From CAMCXE01 sp036520615 (lineage in GTDB: Bacteria > Pseudomonadota > Gammaproteobacteria > Pseudomonadales > Cellvibrionaceae), in assembly GCA_036520615.1 (NCBI GenBank), contig DATDJI010000021.1, forward strand, positions 28,257 to 92,256: a DNA stretch of 64,000 bases, written 5' to 3'. The notes beneath the pieces are model-generated. The model made no database searches and had not been told where the DNA came from. It worked only from the letters and a program-made list of their open reading frames with translations. The position numbers and the translations under genes are program-made. Shown here one piece after another: positions 42,411-50,551 of this stretch (the first letter of the stretch is position 1; the number at the start of each line of letters is the position of its first letter).

Positions 42411-43031
42411 TTATGCATCTTTCAGCTGCCAGCGGAAGTTGATTTTGTACCAACAAGCAACAGGCTTATCGTTGTCTGTGCAGGGCTCAAACTTCCAAGA
42501 TTTCAAAGCTTGTTTTACTGCAGCATTGTCCAGCCGTTCGAAGCCACTGGATTTTTCAACTTTAGCGTCCTGAACTTTTCCATCCGCGTTAAGATATAAG
42601 GCCATTCCCACCACACCTTCTTCACCGAGTTTTTTAGATTCACTTGGGTAATCTGGGCGGCTAAGGCCTTTTTTGGGGACTTTAGCGGGTGTTGGTGGTT
42701 TAGCTGCCACAACTGGTGCAGCTTCAACAGGTTTAACGGGCGTTGTAGTGATAGCATTAGCAGGAGCAGGAGCGTCAGCTGCCACGTTAAATGTTGGTGG
42801 TGGCGCAAAATCTGGTGGTGGTGGTACGTAGTCAGGTGGTGGTGGTGGTGGTGGTTCTACTTTCTCTTGCTTATCTTCCACAGTCTCTACTTTTACATTG
42901 TCAATTAGAACCATTTCGCCCTTGGGCTTAAGGCCAATCAACAATGCAATGACGGCTGCAAGGTGCAAGCCCACAACGAAAATCAACCCTGAGAATCGTG
43001 AGGCAAAGCTCTTCTTCGAGTGATATGACAT
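42411..43031 (-). CDS. tonB: TonB energy transducer
   Basis: Spans the periplasm and passes ExbBD energy to outer-membrane TonB-dependent transporters. The 206-residue protein has an N-terminal anchor (residues ~14-34), a proline-rich spacer including a run of seven prolines and several PPP-DF units, and a C-terminal TonB domain with RPDYPSESKKLGEEG, VGMALYLNADGKV and KSWKFEPCTDND. The C-terminal domain has a Cys pair (CTDNDKPVAC), as in other TonB proteins of this group. It is the first gene of the tonB-exbB-exbD-exbD-TPR operon. Confidence 0.95.
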   Translation of the reverse strand: MSYHSKKSFASRFSGLIFVVGLHLAAVIALLIGLKPKGEMVLIDNVKVETVEDKQEKVEPPPPPPPDYVPPPPDFAPPPTFNVAADAPAPANAITTTPVKPVEAAPVVAAKPPTPAKVPKKGLSRPDYPSESKKLGEEGVVGMALYLNADGKVQDAKVEKSSGFERLDNAAVKQALKSWKFEPCTDNDKPVACWYKINFRWQLKDA

Positions 43032-43550
43032 AACCTAAGTCGCCACCTTATAAATCAAGATTGGTCAAAAACTAGCATGCTTCCCTCCTACGCCAACACA
43101 TCGTGAGTGAGGTTATAAAATTGAAGAAATGCTAATTATGGGTTTGTTACACGCAAATTTTTAGCAAAAGGGCTTAAGCCAGATGGCGAATAAAAAATTA
43201 GCGTTTTTGCTGCAGTTGAACATTTATTGGTTATTAATCAGGTGTTTTGTGGCACCTATTCCAACTGAGCGGGGTCGCATTGTAGCGTCAGTATTCAGGC
43301 ATGAAAAGTCTTATTTGCATTTAATTTACCCATATGAAGCCCGTCTTTATTGGGGTTCGGGCCACTACTCACCGTGCGGTTAGTGGCTGAGAATCCCTAT
43401 ACAGGTATAGTTTTGTAAGGCCTTACGTGCAACCTTTTATACGGCGCAAGCGGAAAATAAATTTCCGCAAGCTTTTGTTTAGCAAAGGTTTGCGGCACAA
43501 AATAAAACGCGTTAATAAGTGCTGGGCAATATCAAATTGCGTTACTTTTA
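43032..43550. other. 519-bp intergenic region between tonB and the GH94 gene
   Basis: Both flanking genes read leftward, so the left part should hold the tonB promoter and the right part the end of the GH94 transcript. A 66-codon forward ORF (43183-43383) lacks a ribosome-binding site and any recognisable feature. No clear terminator or riboswitch was seen. Confidence 0.4.
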
Positions 43551-45908
43551 TTATTCAGGTAGTTCAACCAAGACATAATAGTGTTCACCCGATTTAGGAT
43601 TGGGTATGCGATTGCTGGGTAGAGGGTCTGCATTTAGTAAGGTACGCATTTTCTCCAACCCTTTAATTCGACGATATTCCACGGTGAAATATGCGCCTCG
43701 GAAGCGCCGTTCTATCTTCGCGCTAGGCCAATGGCTCGGTAGTTGTGGGTTTATCAGCAAATCCGCACCTTGTCCTTTTACACCAAATAACCCTTCTACA
43801 AGGCAGCGATATACCCAGGATACTGTACCCGTGTTAAATAATTGGCTAGACCGGCCCGCGGTACGGGGGTTTTGATAATAGGCTCCGCGGTAGTAATTAG
43901 GAATATAGACGGGTAATTGGCCGCGTTGTTTATAGTCGGCATCATTAGGGCCGGGAATCATTTGGCGGATTAAGCGGTAGGCGCGATCCTGCTCTCCAAT
44001 GGTGTAGAGGCTGTAAATGTAGAAAACGGCAGCATGGTTGTAAACCGAGCCGTTTTCCGCTGAGCCTGGGAACTTTTGTGTAACGCGACCTACATCATCT
44101 CGCATCGCCGTAAACGCCGGAGCGTACATCATGACGCCGTAGGGCGTTTCCAGTTGAGCTTCTACAGCCTGAAGCATTTTTTGTCGCTGCTCTACGTTGG
44201 CTGCCCCGCCTAGAATCGCCCAGCTCTGCGGGTTTAAAAAAATGCGGCCTTCTTTATCGTGGCTAACACCAAAAATGACGCCGTCATCGGTGATGCCGCG
44301 CCCAAACCATTCACCGTCCCAAAGGTGCGTATTAACCGCCTCATTAACTGCGTCTGCACCGTCTCTAAAGCCGTGCGAGAGTTCAGCTTTGCCCGCTTCG
44401 GTGCAAATATCTGCCCATAGGTTGAGCGCATAAGCTGTCGCCACCGACAGCCAACCTGACACACCTTTGCCTTTGTAACCGACCATATTCATCGGGTCGC
44501 ACCAATCGCCTTGGGCGATATAACTCAAGCCGCGTTCATCGCGCGCTTCGAGTAGCCAGCGCATGGCGTTGCTAATGCGGTCGAGTACGCTGAGACTATG
44601 GCCTTCCACGTCGGTAACTTGCTCGGCCAAAATTGAATAATCGTTAGTTTCGTCTAGGTAGGCACGTAAACACACGGGTAGCCAAACACAATGATCGGTA
44701 TGGGGAATTTGGTTGATGTATTTAAGTTCTGCGCCCTCAGCGATCAATATGCCATCGGGCATAGCTCCATTGGACTCCTGCTGGCTCAGCGCATGTAAAA
44801 ACGCATGGCGGGCAAGTTCAGGCTTGATGAAGCTCATGCCCATGTTGTCTTGCAGATAGTTGCGGGTTTGCGGATCAGTAGTTAAACGGTTGACATCACC
44901 GTGGTAAAACACTTGGCGAGCAAGCCAGTGGTTAACAAAATTATTCAGTTCGGCATCCGGGGTTTCAATCGTTAAGCAGCCTTGGCCTTGGGCGATATAG
45001 CTGCCGTAAGCGGCAAGGGTTTTGGCGTAGTTTTCCGCACCTAAATAGGTTTGGCTTAGACGCTGAATTTCAGCGTCGTCAAACGCGGGGCCGAAAATGA
45101 AATGATAGGTTTCGGTTTGTTCGGGTTTTAAATCCAAACGGTATTGCAATACGGCGGCGGGAGTTTCGTAGAGCGCATCACCGTTTAAGAGGGTTTCGGA
45201 TTGGGTGCCGGTTGGATTGTGCAGGCCGCCTTCGCCCTCAAAGGCTTCTTGTTTGGCTTCCCAGGAAGTGGGTTTGCGATCGCCGATAAAAAAGGTTTTA
45301 TCTTTGAAATACTTGTTTTTGAAGTGATCGGCCACTTTTTGATAGGGAGTAACGCAACTGGCGACAATTCCACCTAAATCCGGGCGATATTCTGCCCCCT
45401 GATTCATCCAGCTCATATAACCAATAGGAAAATAACTATAAAGACTCAGGACGCGAGGGTTGGTAGTGTTATTGCTGATTTCAACCTTCCACAATTCCGC
45501 TACATCTTCAGTAGGCAGAGTTAGGAATAAACGCAAGGATAGGCCATTTATCTGCAGCTCCCATTGAATATCAGCTTGGCCGACAGAAAAAAGAAACTGA
45601 TCAGGTTTGGCGCGTACAGGTTCAAACGGGGCGGAAAACAGCTTGCCGGTTTCTTCGTCTTTTATATAAAAAAAGCGGCCTGGGTGATGGGCGTAATAGG
45701 GCTGCTCAGGCTGCATGAAAGTTTTAGCTTCAAGGTTAGGGGCATAGGCGTATTTGGCAGGCTCAGGCTGCATGTATTGAGCAACGGCATATCCGCGGCA
45801 GGTGACCTGCACCATCATCCTGCGGTTCCATAAAAAGCCCGCCGCGCGGGGTAAATCGAAGGGATTGTCGAGTTCAAAACGCTCGCCATTGTGGGTGGCT
45901 CGTAACAT
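43551..45908 (-). CDS. GH94 phosphorylase, probably cellobionic acid phosphorylase
   Basis: Phosphorolyses a beta-1,4-linked glucosyl disaccharide to glucose 1-phosphate. The 785 residues span the N-terminal beta-sandwich, helical linker and (alpha/alpha)6 barrel of GH94. The general acid is Asp471 in QGDWCDPMNMVG. True cellobiose phosphorylases are longer (above 800) and read DWDDTLNL-like there. Arg608 and Lys612 in DVGRVTQKFPGS fall one residue from Arg609 and Lys613, which, as I recall, bind the gluconate carboxylate in the 788-residue Saccharophagus cellobionic acid phosphorylase (acid Asp472). I therefore prefer cellobionic acid (product of oxidative cellulose cleavage) as substrate. 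The enzyme is cytoplasmic and follows a symporter gene. Confidence 0.85.
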   Translation of the reverse strand: MLRATHNGERFELDNPFDLPRAAGFLWNRRMMVQVTCRGYAVAQYMQPEPAKYAYAPNLEAKTFMQPEQPYYAHHPGRFFYIKDEETGKLFSAPFEPVRAKPDQFLFSVGQADIQWELQINGLSLRLFLTLPTEDVAELWKVEISNNTTNPRVLSLYSYFPIGYMSWMNQGAEYRPDLGGIVASCVTPYQKVADHFKNKYFKDKTFFIGDRKPTSWEAKQEAFEGEGGLHNPTGTQSETLLNGDALYETPAAVLQYRLDLKPEQTETYHFIFGPAFDDAEIQRLSQTYLGAENYAKTLAAYGSYIAQGQGCLTIETPDAELNNFVNHWLARQVFYHGDVNRLTTDPQTRNYLQDNMGMSFIKPELARHAFLHALSQQESNGAMPDGILIAEGAELKYINQIPHTDHCVWLPVCLRAYLDETNDYSILAEQVTDVEGHSLSVLDRISNAMRWLLEARDERGLSYIAQGDWCDPMNMVGYKGKGVSGWLSVATAYALNLWADICTEAGKAELSHGFRDGADAVNEAVNTHLWDGEWFGRGITDDGVIFGVSHDKEGRIFLNPQSWAILGGAANVEQRQKMLQAVEAQLETPYGVMMYAPAFTAMRDDVGRVTQKFPGSAENGSVYNHAAVFYIYSLYTIGEQDRAYRLIRQMIPGPNDADYKQRGQLPVYIPNYYRGAYYQNPRTAGRSSQLFNTGTVSWVYRCLVEGLFGVKGQGADLLINPQLPSHWPSAKIERRFRGAYFTVEYRRIKGLEKMRTLLNADPLPSNRIPNPKSGEHYYVLVELPE

Positions 45909-45951
45909 GGAGGCTCCTAAGAAATCAGGCTGGCAGGTGTGAATGCGTTAA

Positions 45952-47352
45952 TTAATACAGAATTGGCCCAACGGCGGCTTGTTTAGTAGCTTTGCGAAGC
46001 GTTAATTCTTCTTGAATAGTTTTGAGCTGATGCTTATCCAAGGTGTAAAACAGCAACACCACGGCGGCGATAAAAGCAAAAATGGCAGGAAATATCGACA
46101 TCAGTAGCACAATGCCATCAAGTGATGCTTGGCTTTGTGCGGCGTTGGCGATATAGCCCAGGGCCGTGAAGACGGAACCTATAAGCGCAGTGGCTAGAGC
46201 AGTGCCGAGTTTTTGAGAAAAGGTAGCGGCGGCGAATGTCATAGCAGTAGCCCTACGGCCGGTACGCCACTCGTTGTAGTCGGCTGTATCTGCATACATG
46301 GAAAACGCCAGCGGAGACTTGGGGCCGAGTACTAAGCCTATGGCAATTTGCAGGGCGAACATAATTTCTACCTGATCTTTCGGCACGAAATAAAAGGCTA
46401 CGGAAAAAATACCCGTCAACGTCATGAGAATAATCATTAAATTACGCTTGTCGATCAGCCTCGTGAGGATAGGAGTTAATGCAGCTCCTGCGGCGGCGGA
46501 AAACATATAGGCCGGCACGAACGCGGCGATCAAGTCGGATCTACCGACAAAATATTTGAAATAGTAGGGCGCTGTGGTGCTGCGCAGGGTGATCGTAATC
46601 ATGATGATTAGTGCTAAAACAAATAGGATCATCCAAGGCCGGTTGCCTTTAAGATCTTTAATGTCATCCCACACTTTGGTTTTTTCTTCGCTGACAGCTT
46701 CTACTCGCTCGCGCGTGTTGAAAAATGCATTTACGAACAAAACACTTGCGGCCATGCCCCAAAATACCATCGTTAATTGCCAGCCCACTTGGGTGTCGCC
46801 CTGGCCTAACCATTCCACAAGTTTAGGTGTTGCGGCGCTGACAATTGTGCCGCCGGTAAAGCCACCCACAAATCGCAAGCCGTTAATGTCCGCGCGTTGC
46901 TGCGGGTCAGCGGACATAACGCCGGAGAGCGCGTTGTACGGGATGTTAATGCAGGTGTAACACACCATCATTAAAAGGTATGTGCCATAGGCCCAAATGA
47001 TTTTTCCGTCGTCGCCAAGGTTGGGCGTCGTGTAGACCAGAACGGCAGAGACGGTGAGAGGGGCGGCCATCCAAACTAAAAACGGGCGGAATTTGCCATG
47101 ACGTGTGCTAGTGCGATCGGCAAAAGCTCCAATGAGCGGGTCGGTAAAGGCATTAATTAATTTGACCGTGGTCATCATAAAACCCGCTGCCGCAGCGGTG
47201 ATGCCAAATACTTCGGTATAGAAAAACAATAAAAATGTGGTGATATTTGTCCAGTAGAAATTAAAACCGGTATCGGCAAGACCGTAGCTGATTTTTTCAC
47301 GCCAGGATACGCGCTGGTCAATTGAGGCTTGGGGAGATTTGTGCACGGACAA
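45952..47352 (-). CDS. GPH-family sugar:cation symporter (MFS)
   Basis: Twelve-helix inner-membrane transporter of the MelB/XylP type, 466 residues. The N-terminus REKISYGLADTGFNFYWTNI, the acidic helix-2 motif NAFTDPLIGAFADRT, and TRHGKFRPFLVW in loop 2-3 are family hallmarks. It lies 43 bp upstream of the GH94 gene in the same direction. It should therefore import the GH94 substrate, either cellobionate/cellobiose or a related disaccharide. Substrate is inferred from context only. Confidence 0.92.
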   Translation of the reverse strand: MSVHKSPQASIDQRVSWREKISYGLADTGFNFYWTNITTFLLFFYTEVFGITAAAAGFMMTTVKLINAFTDPLIGAFADRTSTRHGKFRPFLVWMAAPLTVSAVLVYTTPNLGDDGKIIWAYGTYLLMMVCYTCINIPYNALSGVMSADPQQRADINGLRFVGGFTGGTIVSAATPKLVEWLGQGDTQVGWQLTMVFWGMAASVLFVNAFFNTRERVEAVSEEKTKVWDDIKDLKGNRPWMILFVLALIIMITITLRSTTAPYYFKYFVGRSDLIAAFVPAYMFSAAAGAALTPILTRLIDKRNLMIILMTLTGIFSVAFYFVPKDQVEIMFALQIAIGLVLGPKSPLAFSMYADTADYNEWRTGRRATAMTFAAATFSQKLGTALATALIGSVFTALGYIANAAQSQASLDGIVLLMSIFPAIFAFIAAVVLLFYTLDKHQLKTIQEELTLRKATKQAAVGPILY

Positions 47353-47619
47353 CTCCTGATTGTTATTGTTTTAAGCTAAAAAAACAGCAGCGAAATGCCA
47401 TCTTCAACAAGGAAATAACATTAATGTTTTGACGCGGCGGAAAAGCTTTTTTTGCAATCAGGATCGTCGATCTAGGGCGGGAATTTCCGCTAGAAAACGG
47501 CACCTGTGCTAATGCATCCGACCCCTAGGTTCAAGACAATTATCAGTTAAATCAATGTATGCGAGGTTAGCGAGAGCTAGCGGGCGCGTAGCTTAAACAT
47601 AGCGTTGGGGAATGTCACG

Positions 47620-47640
47620 GAAACCCAGCATCTTGCTGGC
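47620..47640 (-). terminator. Weak terminator after the MepK-like gene
   Basis: CCAGCA-TCT-TGCTGG (47625-47639) forms a perfect 6-bp stem directly after the leftward gene ending at 47643. The following T-run is short (GTTTCC on the minus strand), so confidence is modest. Confidence 0.45.
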
Positions 47641-47642
47641 AT

Positions 47643-48887
47643 TTATTTGCCCCAGCGGGCATCGAACCCGCGTACGTCGACATGTACAAACGGGCCGTGG
47701 GCTCCGTTACCAGAATATTGACCTACACCACCGGCTAAATGGGGATGTGCTTCACTAATTGCGTCGGCAAGATTGTAGAGAACATCGGCGTCCTTTTTGT
47801 CATAGCGACCGTCGTGGTTTAAGTCGTCCATAATTCCATCGCGTGGGCTTACATCGATAAAAATATCCGCAGCGCTGCCGTAAATATGTCGAGAATGGAC
47901 CACGTTGCGAATTAAACGATTGTAAAACGGAGTGCGAAAGCCACTCATCACTTCAAATGTATCCAAGCGAGTTCCACGTTGATTGACTCCTTCCAGCAGC
48001 CATTCTAACTTTTCTAAAAGATCGGGCACTAAAGCGATATATTGCGGCAGGCCATCCTTTTGCCGACAGATAAATTGCCCTAATTGGAAGTGAGGGGATA
48101 AATAAAGGTGCTGATTTGTGGCGTTTACCTCTATAAAACCCAGCGGTGCGTTGTACTGAGCCTTGCCATCTTTGGGCGGCGGATAACGACCAATCGTGAA
48201 GCCTGCAATATTGTCGCTGCCGTTTTTTAGCGCCGAGAGTACAAACACGTGCAGAGTCAGGGTTTTTTGCGTTAACTGTTCAATTATTTGCGCTTGATGG
48301 TAGCCGGGTTTATCCGGCGCCCGCCACACCCAGCGGTTGCTTTGGCCGCTTAAGGGGGTATTGTCTAGGTTGACCAGATAATTCTCCTGGCTTTCCACAC
48401 TGATATTTAGCGGCTGACCGGGCATAACCGTGGTGAAAAAACGCTGATAGGGGATATCTTCGCCATTCACAATGACCTTAATGCTAGCTTTCGCGGCGGT
48501 AAATTTAGGCCCGGTAATCGGTACGGCGTTAAAAAGGGCTTTGCTGGCCACGGGTTGAGTGGATGATGCGTGCCGACGGCTTTTAGTATTGGATTTACCT
48601 TTTGCCGGTGACTTACCCAGGGTGGAAGTGGTTTTTTTTGCCACGGCTGGGTTGGACGCGGTTTTTCCTGCGGCACTTTTAACTTGTCGAGGTTTAGCGG
48701 AAACCGTTTGGCTTTTAGTCGAGACTGTGGAGGCAGTTGAACGACTCGATTTGGCTACGCTTTCTTTGATGCTTGAGTTCGTTATAGTTTTTGTGTCTGC
48801 GCTGGCATCTACGGTCGCCAATAAACTGAGCAGGCAGCCGCAGGTTAACAAAGCGCTGAGGCAGCGCTTTCGAAGTGAGGTTGTCAT
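47643..48887 (-). CDS. MepK/YcbK-like murein endopeptidase (peptidase M15A) with basic linker
   Basis: Probably cleaves L,D (3-3) peptidoglycan crosslinks, as E. coli MepK does. The catalytic domain (last ~150 residues) has a zinc-site pattern: SGFRTPFYNRLIRN, then HSRHIYGSAADIFID and GPFVHVDVRGF. The 414-residue protein is over twice the length of E. coli MepK. It has a signal peptide (ends VDASA), a Ser/Thr/Lys-rich linker (~25-110) and an extra beta-rich domain (~120-260). Its ATG 48887 overlaps the upstream L,D-transpeptidase stop by one base. The ldtD-mepK order is the same as ycbB-ycbK in E. coli. Confidence 0.82.
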   Translation of the reverse strand: MTTSLRKRCLSALLTCGCLLSLLATVDASADTKTITNSSIKESVAKSSRSTASTVSTKSQTVSAKPRQVKSAAGKTASNPAVAKKTTSTLGKSPAKGKSNTKSRRHASSTQPVASKALFNAVPITGPKFTAAKASIKVIVNGEDIPYQRFFTTVMPGQPLNISVESQENYLVNLDNTPLSGQSNRWVWRAPDKPGYHQAQIIEQLTQKTLTLHVFVLSALKNGSDNIAGFTIGRYPPPKDGKAQYNAPLGFIEVNATNQHLYLSPHFQLGQFICRQKDGLPQYIALVPDLLEKLEWLLEGVNQRGTRLDTFEVMSGFRTPFYNRLIRNVVHSRHIYGSAADIFIDVSPRDGIMDDLNHDGRYDKKDADVLYNLADAISEAHPHLAGGVGQYSGNGAHGPFVHVDVRGFDARWGK

Positions 48888-50551
48888 TATTGAATTACTG
48901 GGGCGATGATCGGTTGATGGAGCGCGCGCCATAAAGCGGTATCGCGTTCATAGAGGTCGTTGCGGTAACTCACTTTACCTTCGTCATCCAAAATAACTGT
49001 CCAATACTCCAAATGTACCGGCACTGGTTGTCTGACCGCTACCGCTTGGGTCGCACCCAATTCCACAGTCTCTTCAATTTTTTCCATCGTCCAGCCTTGC
49101 TCGCCCAGGATCCAGAAGGCTAATTCTAAAGGCTTGTGCACTCGTATGCAGCCAGAGCTAAATGCACGTTCTGCTCGGCTGAATAGATTGCGGCTTGAGG
49201 TGTCGTGTAGATAAATATCATCGGTATTAGGAATCATAAATTTCACTTGCCCAAGGGCATTTTGCGGGCCGGGCTGCTGCACCAGGCGGAAGGGAAAATT
49301 GCCCTTACCCAGGCGGCGCCAGTTAACTGCAGCCACGTCTACCACTCGATCCCGTTCGTATACGGTAATACCGAGTTTGGCGAAAAATTGAGGATCCTTT
49401 TGAATTTCCGGCAGTTTGTCTTCAATCGCAAGTTTGGGCGGTACCGTCCAGGTTGGATTGAAGATTAAGTTGTTAATCCTGCTGCTAAAAATTGGCGTCC
49501 GGCGGTAATTGCGGCCGACGATCACCGGTTTTTTGAGCACCACTTGGTTATCAATAACGCCTTTTAGTTCAAAGCTCGGAATGTTAACCAGTAGGTATTT
49601 ATGGCCTAAATCGTCCGGCAGCCAGCGCCAACGCTCTAAATTGCCGATTAATTGTTGCATGCGAAATTCGGGGCTGGCGTTGAGTGCGACAAGAGTTGAT
49701 TTGCCGATAACTGCGTCTATATCCAGGCCCGTGCGTTTTTGGAAGTTTTTGATGGCCTCTTGTAACTGACTATCCAGTCGCCCGCTGGATTGATAGGTTC
49801 TGGCCAAATCCCCCCAATACATTAAGCGCTCGATAATCGGCCCTAGGCGGGCATCTTCCATATCTACTTTAATAGAGGGTTTTAATGGCATTGGCTCCCA
49901 GGGGGGAGCTTCGGCTAAACGCGCGCGCAGTTTAGGAATTTCAGCGCGGATAGCCTGGTATTCGGCGGACTTAGGTCTTAGAGAAACAACTAAGTCCACA
50001 GCATCTACGCCTTTGCCAACTTCGCCCAACAGCGGGCCTAGATCCACCAGCTTGGTTTGAGTTTTCCATTCAGGCGTGAGGCTGGTGGGATTTACCTTGC
50101 CGTTGGCTAAATGGTTAGCAAGAGTTAGGAAGCCATCGCTGAGCACAAGATCGCAGTTTTTCTGCAATCCACGCGTCATGATTTCTCCGCCGCAATTGGC
50201 AACCAGCGCGTTTAAATGATAATCCTGCGGTAATAAGCCCTCATCGGCAATGCTGCTGATAAACGCCAGGAGTTTTTGCCGCTTCGGATAAGCCGCCTGT
50301 GTATACCAAATCGGATCTGGATGTTCTGTGTAGTAAGCGCTGAGTATCGGCTCTTGCGCTAAAGGCTCACCTAACAAAAGACTGCCGGAGGCAAGTGTGG
50401 CTTGCGGCACAGCTTCTGGAGCGAATTCCTCTTCGGCTGCTTGCAGCGGCACGGAGCACAAATAAGCCGATAGTAATAATAGAAGTGTGAGTTGGGTGCG
50501 AACCCATGGGCGTAACATCCTTGGAGTACATCGAACCATATTAATCATCAT
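48887..50551 (-). CDS. L,D-transpeptidase (YcbB/LdtD type)
   Basis: Periplasmic enzyme forming 3-3 peptidoglycan crosslinks. The 554-residue protein has a signal sequence (ending VPLQAAE), a peptidoglycan-binding segment (LQEAIKNFQKRTGLDIDAVIG) and the YkuD catalytic domain. In that domain, YLHDTSSRNLF and RAFSSGCIRVHKP carry the conserved His, Ser and nucleophile Cys468. The start overlaps the RND gene by about 11 nt; ATG 50551, 50548 and 50539 are all possible. It is coupled to the MepK-like gene downstream. Confidence 0.92.
   Translation of the reverse strand: MMINMVRCTPRMLRPWVRTQLTLLLLLSAYLCSVPLQAAEEEFAPEAVPQATLASGSLLLGEPLAQEPILSAYYTEHPDPIWYTQAAYPKRQKLLAFISSIADEGLLPQDYHLNALVANCGGEIMTRGLQKNCDLVLSDGFLTLANHLANGKVNPTSLTPEWKTQTKLVDLGPLLGEVGKGVDAVDLVVSLRPKSAEYQAIRAEIPKLRARLAEAPPWEPMPLKPSIKVDMEDARLGPIIERLMYWGDLARTYQSSGRLDSQLQEAIKNFQKRTGLDIDAVIGKSTLVALNASPEFRMQQLIGNLERWRWLPDDLGHKYLLVNIPSFELKGVIDNQVVLKKPVIVGRNYRRTPIFSSRINNLIFNPTWTVPPKLAIEDKLPEIQKDPQFFAKLGITVYERDRVVDVAAVNWRRLGKGNFPFRLVQQPGPQNALGQVKFMIPNTDDIYLHDTSSRNLFSRAERAFSSGCIRVHKPLELAFWILGEQGWTMEKIEETVELGATQAVAVRQPVPVHLEYWTVILDDEGKVSYRNDLYERDTALWRALHQPIIAPVIQ

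Noticed and set aside
43183..43383. 66-codon forward ORF between tonB and the GH94 gene
   Set aside because: No ribosome-binding site, no recognisable motif, and atypical composition; it sits where the tonB promoter is expected.
43370..43410. CTGAGA-containing segment as a thiamine riboswitch
   Set aside because: Other conserved THI-box parts are missing and no thiamine gene follows.
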